Assembly (NCBI GenBank): GCA_003644895.1
Contig: QNDO01000033.1
Span: 1 to 11,477, forward strand
Length of the DNA: 11,477 bases
Reading direction: 5' to 3'
From: Candidatus Hydrothermota bacterium
GTDB taxonomy: Bacteria; Hydrothermota; Hydrothermia; UBA1063
The notes under the pieces are model-generated. The model did not search any database, was not told the DNA's origin, and was given only the letters and a program-made list of their open reading frames with translations. Shown here piece by piece: positions 1 through 4,682 of the stretch (positions are counted from its first letter, which is position 1; every line of letters begins with the position of its first letter). The position numbers were made by a program, and so were the translations under genes.

Positions 1-174
1 ATACAGGGTAGTAGGGTTAAGGTGCAGGCACATGGTGTGTATGAGGCTGGTTATCATGTTGTGAGGTTTGATGGTAAGGATTCCAGGGGCAGGAGGTTAT
101 CACAGGGTGTGTATTTCCTGAGGCTCATGGCTGGTGACTACAGGAGAACAAGGAAGATGGTGTTGGTAAGATAG
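1..174 (+). CDS. C-terminal fragment of a secreted protein with T9SS type A / FlgD-Ig-like sorting domain
   Basis: Frame 1 is open from the window edge to a TAG at 172-174 and gives 57 residues; the start lies outside the window. The pattern GYHVVRFDGKDSRGR, then LSQGVYFLRLMAG, then a basic tail RRTRKMVLVR matches the end of the FlgD-Ig-like / type IX secretion C-terminal domain (general form: hxVxWdGxDxxGxxvaxGvYfyrlxa, then kKmvllr). In that family the domain directs export through the outer membrane and surface attachment or release; the passenger domain cannot be seen here. Every Arg codon is AGG or AGA, and the strand is G-rich and C-poor compared with the AT-rich genes that follow. A strong terminator starts 19 bases downstream. 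Family assignment is fairly sure; the identity of the full protein is unknown. Confidence 0.7.
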   Translation: MQGSRVKVQAHGVYEAGYHVVRFDGKDSRGRRLSQGVYFLRLMAGDYRRTRKMVLVR

Positions 175-193
175 AGAATGGTGAGATCAAAAT

Positions 194-222
194 AAAAGGG
201 GCCCTTAAGGGGCCCCTTTTTT
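194..222. terminator. Bidirectional rho-independent terminator
   Basis: A perfect 11-bp inverted repeat (AAAAGGGGCCC at 194-204 and GGGCCCCTTTT at 210-220) encloses a 5-base loop. It is followed on the + strand by a T run (217-222). The A-rich flank at 189-197 gives a T-rich tract on the - strand. It lies between the convergent ends of the surface-protein gene (stop 172-174) and the polyferredoxin gene (stop 221-223), so it can end both transcripts. On the - strand the stem begins directly after the stop codon. Confidence 0.9.
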
Positions 223-1075
223 ATTGGTCACTAGCATTTAAATAGACACGCTTCAGACTTTCTTCCTGCTTCGGCCAAATTTTAAGATCAAATATTTCCA
301 CAGACACCACCTGTCTGGGGCATGCCGTCACGCATCTCATACATCTGATACAATCAAAATGATTGGGATCTTTATATATTCTTATATCCATGGGACAAAC
401 TTCTCCACATATATCACACTCCTGACAATAATGTTTCTCCACCTTTAGTTTTAATGCGCTTATTCTGTTGAATAATCCCCACATTGCGCCAAGAGGACAC
501 ATAAAACGGCAGAATGGCCTTTTTATGAGAATGGCGGAGATAACAAAAATCACAAGTATAGAGAGCTTCATGTAAAATCTCCAACTTATGAGTTGCGAGA
601 GGGGCTCCCACATGGGAGAGATCATTATGGGTATAGTACCTTCCAGAGTACCAGCTGGACATATCTTACAGAACCAGGGTTCTGTGGTGAAATATACCAC
701 CGGAATGATTATAATAAGCACAATATATTTCACATATCCCGCCCACTTTCCAACCCTTATTTTTATATTCCCAATTTTATATAATAGCTCTTGGATAAAA
801 CCAAAGGGACAGAGCCATCCGCAGGCAGACCTCCCCACAAACATGCCAATGGTGCCAATATATCCGAGAATGTAATACGGTATTTTTCTGATACCGATAA
901 AATGCTGTAGTGAACCTATGGGACAAGAAAATCTTGCAAGAGGGCATGCATAGCAATTTAAAACAGGGGCACAAACCCTTTTAAAGGGTCCTTGGTAGAT
1001 ACCAAAATTTTTGAAAATTGAGAAATTACTATTTATCCCGATGGCAGACAGTATTTGAACTATTCTTCTCCACAT
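221..1075 (-). CDS. 4Fe-4S polyferredoxin membrane protein (NapH/YccM-like)
   Basis: The product is 284 residues, probably an inner-membrane electron-transfer protein. An N-terminal cysteine cluster (C35, C41, C44, C51; NCYACPLARFSCPIG) is followed by membrane segments near 66-84, 113-130 and 168-184. Two inner-membrane Fe-S signatures of the NapH/NosR/CcoG group are present, CGWLCPFG (85-92) and CRFMCPLG (189-196), with a CKICP in between (136-140). The C-terminus holds two bacterial-ferredoxin motifs, CxxCxxCxxxCP, at 217-228 and 242-253, enough for two [4Fe-4S] clusters. The ATG overlaps the stop of the upstream 45-residue CXXC gene as TAATG, and AGGA lies about 8 bases before it, so the two are probably cotranslated. 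No catalytic subunit is next door, so the electron donor and acceptor are unknown. Passing electrons from the quinone pool or cytoplasm to a periplasmic thiol or reductase partner is inference. Family is confident, role is not. Confidence 0.88.
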   Translation of the reverse strand: MWRRIVQILSAIGINSNFSIFKNFGIYQGPFKRVCAPVLNCYACPLARFSCPIGSLQHFIGIRKIPYYILGYIGTIGMFVGRSACGWLCPFGFIQELLYKIGNIKIRVGKWAGYVKYIVLIIIIPVVYFTTEPWFCKICPAGTLEGTIPIMISPMWEPLSQLISWRFYMKLSILVIFVISAILIKRPFCRFMCPLGAMWGLFNRISALKLKVEKHYCQECDICGEVCPMDIRIYKDPNHFDCIRCMRCVTACPRQVVSVEIFDLKIWPKQEESLKRVYLNASDQ

Positions 1076-1212
1076 TATTCAATTCCTATGCAGGAAAGAC
1101 ACAGGATATTAGCGTTGAATTCCACTTCTTCGTAATCTTTTATTGCTATACCAATAATAAGCAAAGCTAGGATGAGAGCCAAACTGATAATAAAAGAAAT
1201 CCGCTTTTTCAT
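1075..1212 (-). CDS. Small membrane CXXC protein, CD1871A-like (45 aa)
   Basis: This short gene runs from ATG at 1212-1210 to TAA at 1077-1075. It begins MKKR, has a single hydrophobic helix (about residues 5-24), a short acidic stretch KDYEEVEF, and ends NILCLSCIGIE with a C38-x-x-C41 pair four residues from the C-terminus. This layout (about 45 residues, one N-terminal helix, terminal CLxCIGI) is what I recall of the small CD1871A family CXXC motif-containing proteins, which often sit beside a 4Fe-4S polyferredoxin gene as here. The helix would anchor the CXXC tail outside the membrane if the basic N-terminus stays in the cytoplasm. A thiol redox or metal/cluster-handling role with the neighbouring protein is inference. 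The stop shares one base with the polyferredoxin ATG (TAATG). A promoter is visible just upstream. There is no proper Shine-Dalgarno sequence: AAGG ends only two bases from the ATG. Confidence 0.75.
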   Translation of the reverse strand: MKKRISFIISLALILALLIIGIAIKDYEEVEFNANILCLSCIGIE

Positions 1213-1218
1213 GACCTT

Positions 1219-1247
1219 ATGTTAATGCAGGAATTATGAAATATCAA
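1219..1247 (-). promoter_or_regulatory. Promoter of the CXXC/polyferredoxin unit
   Basis: On the - strand TTGATA (1247-1242) and TAACAT (1224-1219) are separated by exactly 17 bases, matching 5/6 and 4/6 of the sigma-70 consensus. Only six bases separate the -10 box from the ATG at 1212, so transcription is predicted to start at or next to the start codon. It stands back to back with the archaemetzincin promoter; the two -35 boxes are nine bases apart. Confidence 0.5.
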
Positions 1248-1256
1248 CAGAAAAGC

Positions 1257-1285
1257 TTGACATAAGAGGGCAGTAGAAGCATCAT
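1257..1285 (+). promoter_or_regulatory. Promoter of the archaemetzincin gene
   Basis: A perfect -35 box TTGACA (1257-1262) is followed after 17 bases by CATCAT (1280-1285), a 4/6 match to TATAAT. The ATG at 1292 lies six bases after the -10 box, which predicts a leaderless transcript. No Shine-Dalgarno sequence precedes the ATG; the nearest purine run, AGAGGG (1265-1270), is about 20 bases away and inside the spacer. Another AT-rich candidate, TATATA (1285-1290), has an unsuitable spacing of 22. Confidence 0.5.
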
Positions 1286-1291
1286 ATATAA

Positions 1292-1825
1292 ATGATAATT
1301 AATCTTTTACCTGTAGGTAAAATTTCTTCTGAATTAATCGAGGAGATAGCAAATTTTATACAAGAGAGAATCCCTGTTGATGTGAAGATTAAAGACAAAT
1401 TAATACTCGGGGTTAAAATGGACGAGACAAGAGGTCAATATAATGCCATTCATATATTGAAAATACTTTTAAACTTCTTTGAGCCTGATAAGCTTCTAGG
1501 TGTTTGTGATGTGGACATTTTTGTACCTGGGATGAATTTTGTCTTTGGGGTGGTAAACGGTATCGGAGGAGAAGTGGGAATAGTCTCTATCACCAGACTC
1601 CGCCAAGAGTTCTACGGTTTGCCCGAGGATTTAGAAATTTTTAAGTCCAGAGTCAGGAAAGAGGTCCTTCATGAATTGGGGCATCTTATAGGACTTTCAC
1701 ACTGCCCAGATCCATCCTGTGTTATGCATTTTTCCAACTCGCTCATGGACACAGATTACAAAAAAGATGAATTATGTGATATATGCAACGAGAAGATGAA
1801 GCAAATTTTGAAGTATTTATATTAA
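1292..1825 (+). CDS. amzA: Archaemetzincin family zinc metalloprotease
   Basis: The product is 177 residues, a normal length for the family. The N-terminus MIINLLPVGKI matches the conserved beginning of archaemetzincins, which supports the ATG at 1292. The catalytic segment is HELGHLIGLSHC at 127-138: H127, H131 and H137 are the expected zinc ligands and E128 the general base. It is followed by C143-V-M145 (Met-turn), and then C162-x-x-C165, so the four cysteines (138, 143, 162, 165) can form the second, structural zinc site typical of this family. There is no signal peptide, so it should be a cytoplasmic aminopeptidase-like enzyme; the natural substrates are not established. The gene stands alone, divergent from the CXXC/polyferredoxin unit and convergent with the LEA14-like gene, its TAA overlapping that gene's stop within TTAA (1822-1825). 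The family is common in archaea and scattered in bacteria. Confidence 0.93.
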   Translation: MIINLLPVGKISSELIEEIANFIQERIPVDVKIKDKLILGVKMDETRGQYNAIHILKILLNFFEPDKLLGVCDVDIFVPGMNFVFGVVNGIGGEVGIVSITRLRQEFYGLPEDLEIFKSRVRKEVLHELGHLIGLSHCPDPSCVMHFSNSLMDTDYKKDELCDICNEKMKQILKYLY

Positions 1826-2307
1826 TATTTCTTGTAAGGCCTTATGAACACCCTATGTATCCTTTTCCTCCCCTCAGGATATTGGAATTCCAGATCTAAG
1901 ATAACCTTAAACTTAGCAGTTCTATCGCGCAAGGCGTCCAGGAGCTCGTCAGTTTGCTTCTCTTCGTAAAAAGGTACAAAGGTATCAAAGGATTTTGTTT
2001 TATGGGGCTTTAAAACAGATATGTGAGGAAATTTATCCCCATGGATCTCAACTCCATTTATAAAAAACCTGTATTCACCACCCAGCAGCTTGATGGGAAA
2101 ATCATTGGGATTTGAAATATCAGTTTCCATAATAAAGGTTATCTTTTCAAGCGAGATAGATGCTATCCGGGTGCCTGTTAACTTTATCTGCGGGTTCTGG
2201 CTGGTCTTTGCAGTTTTAAATGTTGCACAATCTGTAAGGACAAGGAATATAAGACTAAAAATTATGCCCTTCCAGCCTGAGTAAAAATTTTTTCCACTCA
2301 ACTCCAC
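1822..2307 (-). CDS. LEA type 2 (WHy/LEA14-like) domain protein, probable lipoprotein
   Basis: The product is about 161 residues. After a hydrophobic segment GIIFSLIFLVLTDC (C27) comes one LEA14/WHy beta-sandwich domain, recognised by ITFIMETDISNPNDFPIKLLGGEYRFFINGVEI: the conserved NPN turn, a Pro-Ile strand and the asparagine-glycine turn of the next strand. The cysteine suggests a lipoprotein, but Asp stands just before it where Gly, Ala or Ser is usual, so membrane anchoring through an uncleaved helix is possible. The start is uncertain. GTG at 2307 has GGAGG eight bases upstream (2320-2316); TTG at 2301 has GGAGG five bases upstream (2311-2307); the longer TTG at 2313 is too close to any ribosome binding site. 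The beginning overlaps the folK-ogt gene by about 53 bp, so it is the last gene of the asnS transcript. The role is unknown; related proteins are linked to desiccation tolerance or envelope stability. Confidence 0.8.
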   Translation of the reverse strand: MELSGKNFYSGWKGIIFSLIFLVLTDCATFKTAKTSQNPQIKLTGTRIASISLEKITFIMETDISNPNDFPIKLLGGEYRFFINGVEIHGDKFPHISVLKPHKTKSFDTFVPFYEEKQTDELLDALRDRTAKFKVILDLEFQYPEGRKRIHRVFIRPYKKY

Positions 2308-3169
2308 CTCCAAAACCTCCTATTTTTCCGTTTGTTCTTATTACTCTATGACAGGGTACAATTATGGGAAATGGGTTTGTTGCCATTAGTCTTCCAATGG
2401 CCCTTTGTCCACCCGGTTTCCCAGAGAGTTCTGCAAGTTTTTTATAGGTTATTGTTTCCCCCCATCCCACTCTTCTCAAAAGGTTATAGACTCTCCTGGC
2501 ATATGCTGAGAGACCACCTTCCTCCAATTTATATCCCTCAAAATCCATCTTCTCTCCATCAAAATACCTTTTCAGCTCATCCTTTAATCTTAAAATGGTT
2601 GGGTTCATTTCCATTCGTCCTTTTATCTCAAAAAAAGAGGTTCGAAGAATTTTATCCTCTTTCACAGCAAAAAAGAATCTTCCCGGTTGCACCTCTAGGC
2701 TTGCAACAAGAGGAATATCCGGGAGTTTCTGGAAAAGTTCCCTTACGGTTTTTTTCAAAGTGGGATGAATAAAGTCGGGATATATTTCTCGGAGGGGTTT
2801 CAAAACAAATTCTCTGTACTGGATTTCAGGATGCGGGATTTTAAGCCCTGGTTCATCTACAATGATCTCATCATAGAAAAGGATATCAATGTCTATAATT
2901 CGCTCTCCCCATCTTCTTGTTTCTTTACGTCCAAGCTTCTTCTCAATGGATTTCAATTTCTCAAGAAGTTTTCTGGGAGGAAGTTCTGTTTCAATTCCAA
3001 CGACCATATTTAAGAAATTTGGCTGGTCAAATACACCATAGGGCTTGGTTTCATAGGTATTTGATTTACTTACAATTTTACCCAGTTTCTCTAATTCAAG
3101 GAGAGCCCTTTTTAGATTATTGTGTCTTTCTCCCAGGTTACTCCCCAGGGAAAGTATCGCCAGGCTCAT
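2255..3169 (-). CDS. folK-ogt: FolK (HPPK) fused to methylated-DNA-cysteine S-methyltransferase (Ogt)
   Basis: One uninterrupted 304-residue frame holds two enzymes. Residues 1 to about 148 are 6-hydroxymethyl-7,8-dihydropterin pyrophosphokinase: LSLGSNLGER (6-15), the aromatic YGVFDQPNFLN segment (44-54), and RRWGERIIDIDILFYD (85-100) with the Mg-binding Asp pair D93/D95. It makes the pyrophosphorylated pterin used by dihydropteroate synthase in folate synthesis. Residues from about 150 to 304 are a complete O6-alkylguanine-DNA alkyltransferase: an N-terminal sheet domain (152-183), GETITYKKLA (237-246), the likely arginine finger R256 in GGQRAIG, and the acceptor C273 in VPCHRVI. Both active sites look intact. 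The ATG overlaps the asnS stop as ATGA, so translation is probably coupled. Each domain is separately well known; I do not recall this pairing. A sequencing error joining two genes cannot be excluded, but there is no frame change and no ATG for a separate full Ogt. Confidence 0.92.
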   Translation of the reverse strand: MSLAILSLGSNLGERHNNLKRALLELEKLGKIVSKSNTYETKPYGVFDQPNFLNMVVGIETELPPRKLLEKLKSIEKKLGRKETRRWGERIIDIDILFYDEIIVDEPGLKIPHPEIQYREFVLKPLREIYPDFIHPTLKKTVRELFQKLPDIPLVASLEVQPGRFFFAVKEDKILRTSFFEIKGRMEMNPTILRLKDELKRYFDGEKMDFEGYKLEEGGLSAYARRVYNLLRRVGWGETITYKKLAELSGKPGGQRAIGRLMATNPFPIIVPCHRVIRTNGKIGGFGGGVEWKKFLLRLEGHNF

Positions 3170-4476
3170 GGATAGATCTTCTCGAGGAGTCTGGGGAAGG
3201 GAATAGCCTCTCTCACATGTTTGATTCCGCTAATCCATGCTATGGTTCTTTCTATACCAAGACCATATCCTGCATGAGGAACTGTACCATATCTTCTTAA
3301 GTCAAGATACCATTCATATGCTTCTTTGGGCAGGTCGTATTCATCAAACCTTTTCTCCAGCTCTTCCAGTGAATCTTCTCTCTGTCCCCCTCCTATAATC
3401 TCGCCGTAACCTTCTGGGGCGAGCATGTCCATACAGAGGGCTAACTCGGGATTCTGAGGGTCTCTTTTCATGTAAAATGCCTTAATTTTTGCAGGGTAGC
3501 GATGGACAATTACAGGTTTATCGAATTCTTCTGAAATGGCAGTTTCCTCATCTCCTCCAAAATCTTCTCCCCATTCAAATTTAAATCCCTTTTTCTTCAG
3601 TATTTCTACAGCTTCTGTGTAACTGATTTTCGGAAAAGGAGGAGAGACATGCTCGAGTTTTGATATATCCCTTTCCAGAGTTTTGAGCTCCTCCTTTCTT
3701 TCCTCCAGAACCCTTTCCACAATGTATGAAACGAATCTCTCAGCGTTTTCCATAATATCCGGTAGCTCTGCATATGCAATCTCTGGCTCCACCATCCAGA
3801 ATTCCATAAGATGCCGTCTAGTTTTGGATTTTTCTGCCCTGAAGGTTGGACCGAAACAGTACACCCTTCCATGGGCCATACACGCCGCTTCCATGTAAAG
3901 TTGCCCGGACTGTGTAAGATATGCCTTTTCACCAAAATAGTCCGTTTCAAAAAGGGTTGTTGTCCCTTCACAGGCTGAGGGAGTGAGGATCGGGGCGTCT
4001 ATTCTTATAAAACCGTTTTTATCGAAAAAGTCATGTATGGCCTTTTCCACGGTATGTCTAATTCTCATGAGGGCCCACTGCTTCCTGGTCCTCAACCATA
4101 GATGTCTTATAGGCAGGAGAACCCCTACGTCTGGAATGTTATCCTCTCTCACCTTTGGAATGGGAAAATTCACAGATTTACCCATTATTTTTAAATCTTG
4201 AAGTTCAAGTTCCACTCCTCCTGGTGCTCTCCTGTCTTCCCTTGCCTTACCCTTTACTATAACTGATGTTTCGAGAGAAAGTTCATCGTAAAGCTCGAAT
4301 ACTTCATCCGCTAGGTTTGATTTTACCATTACACACTGCAGGAACCCAGTTCCATCCCGGATAATAACAAATCTTACCTTTCCCGAGGAACGTTTGTTAT
4401 AAACCCAGCCTCTGATTTCTACCTCTTCCCCAACATGTTTTTTTAGTTCTTCGATATAGACGATTCTTCCCTTCAT
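3166..4476 (-). CDS. asnS: Asparaginyl-tRNA synthetase
   Basis: The 436-residue length is typical of bacterial AsnRS. The N-terminal OB-fold anticodon-binding domain runs from IRGWVYNKRSSGKVRFVIIRDGTG (21-44) to about residue 105. The class II catalytic core follows: motif 1 around 152-167 (ending APILTPS), the AsnRS/AspRS block ACEGTTTLF (168-176), motif 2 at 209-234 (FRAEKSKTRRHLMEFWMVEPE) and motif 3 at 401-429 (HAGYGLGIERTIAWISG, then REAIPFPR). The MEFWMVEPE wording of motif 2 indicates AsnRS rather than an archaeal-type AspRS. It activates asparagine and charges tRNA-Asn in the cytoplasm. Having it implies direct charging, although the transamidation route could coexist. It heads the asnS, folK-ogt, LEA14-like unit; its TGA is shared with the next gene's ATG. 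The ATG is eight bases from a clear -10 box, with only AGG as a possible ribosome binding site. Confidence 0.97.
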   Translation of the reverse strand: MKGRIVYIEELKKHVGEEVEIRGWVYNKRSSGKVRFVIIRDGTGFLQCVMVKSNLADEVFELYDELSLETSVIVKGKAREDRRAPGGVELELQDLKIMGKSVNFPIPKVREDNIPDVGVLLPIRHLWLRTRKQWALMRIRHTVEKAIHDFFDKNGFIRIDAPILTPSACEGTTTLFETDYFGEKAYLTQSGQLYMEAACMAHGRVYCFGPTFRAEKSKTRRHLMEFWMVEPEIAYAELPDIMENAERFVSYIVERVLEERKEELKTLERDISKLEHVSPPFPKISYTEAVEILKKKGFKFEWGEDFGGDEETAISEEFDKPVIVHRYPAKIKAFYMKRDPQNPELALCMDMLAPEGYGEIIGGGQREDSLEELEKRFDEYDLPKEAYEWYLDLRRYGTVPHAGYGLGIERTIAWISGIKHVREAIPFPRLLEKIYP

Positions 4477-4484
4477 AGCAACCT

Positions 4485-4513
4485 ATTTTAAATTAATACC
4501 TCAAAAAGGTCAA
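4485..4513 (-). promoter_or_regulatory. Promoter of asnS
   Basis: On the - strand TTGACC (4513-4508) and TAAAAT (4490-4485) are spaced by exactly 17 bases, each matching 5/6 of the sigma-70 consensus. The -10 box ends eight bases before the asnS ATG (4476), so the mRNA is predicted to begin within about two bases of the start codon. No T-box or other leader structure fits in this space, which argues against tRNA-sensing control here. Confidence 0.65.
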
Positions 4514-4543
4514 ATTGAAGTGATTCAGTTGACAGGATTATGA

Positions 4544-4566
4544 AAATTTTCTTTCTGAGAAAATTT
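4544..4566. repeat. 9-bp inverted repeat in the asnS / ABC-F intergenic region
   Basis: AAATTTTCT (4544-4552) and AGAAAATTT (4558-4566) form a perfect inverted repeat around TTCTG. It sits between the divergent promoters of asnS and the ABC-F gene, about 30 bases upstream of the asnS -35 box and 18 bases upstream of the ABC-F -35 box. It could be an operator or an UP-like AT-rich element. In such AT-rich DNA a chance palindrome is possible, and it is not followed by a T run that would suggest a terminator. Confidence 0.3.
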
Positions 4567-4584
4567 AGTTTTAAAGATTTATCG

Positions 4585-4613
4585 TTGACTTTTTTAAGGA
4601 TCAGCCTTATAAA
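4585..4613 (+). promoter_or_regulatory. Promoter of the ABC-F gene
   Basis: TTGACT (4585-4590) and TATAAA (4608-4613) lie 17 bases apart, each 5/6 to the sigma-70 consensus. The predicted start near 4620 gives a leader of about 63 bases. A perfect TATAAT also occurs at 4654-4659, but no convincing -35 box lies at a suitable distance, so it is a weaker alternative. Confidence 0.6.
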
Positions 4614-4619
4614 AATATT

Positions 4620-4682
4620 ATCCTGCCATGATCAGGTAATATGCCGACATATTTATAATCCATCTAATCCCGGAGGTGTGAA
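4620..4682 (+). promoter_or_regulatory. 5' leader of the ABC-F gene with micro-ORFs and strong RBS
   Basis: The predicted leader contains two very short reading frames, ATG-ATC-AGG-TAA (4628-4639, M-I-R) and an ATG frame at 4641-4658 coding M-P-T-Y-L. A weak hairpin AATATG/CATATT (4638-4643 with 4648-4653) overlaps the second. A strong ribosome binding site GGAGG (4672-4676) then stands six bases before the ATG at 4683. Antibiotic-resistance ABC-F genes are often controlled by ribosome stalling on such leaders. Here this is only a suggestion, since micro-ORFs arise easily by chance and no T-rich terminator follows the hairpin. Confidence 0.35.

Noticed and set aside
1813..1832. Palindromic AT-rich sequence between the archaemetzincin and LEA14-like stops as a terminator
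   Set aside because: ATATTAATAT has no GC stem and no T tract; it is explained by the overlapping stop codons.
2255..2614. Separate Ogt gene starting at the internal ATG (codon 186 of the fusion)
   Set aside because: This start would remove the N-terminal sheet domain of the alkyltransferase, which is clearly encoded upstream in the same frame, so a fusion fits better.
2332..2772. Open frame of 146 codons on the + strand opposite folK-ogt, and similar frames opposite asnS, rpoD and dnaG
   Set aside because: They lie wholly antisense to genes with clear family motifs, have low-complexity hydrophobic or Ser/Phe-rich translations, and lack ribosome binding sites or recognisable domains.
3606..3971. 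Alternative frame of 121 codons on the - strand inside asnS
   Set aside because: It overlaps the conserved catalytic core of AsnRS in another frame, and its Trp/Leu/Arg-rich translation resembles no family.
4529..4557. A second ABC-F promoter from the TTGACA at 4529-4534
   Set aside because: No acceptable -10 box lies 16-18 bases downstream (the sequence there is TTTCTG-like), whereas TTGACT/TATAAA at 4585-4613 fits well.
4622..4636. Dyad CCTG-N7-CAGG in the ABC-F leader as an operator or terminator
   Set aside because: The arms are only four bases, the dyad is not followed by a T run, and this is expected by chance.
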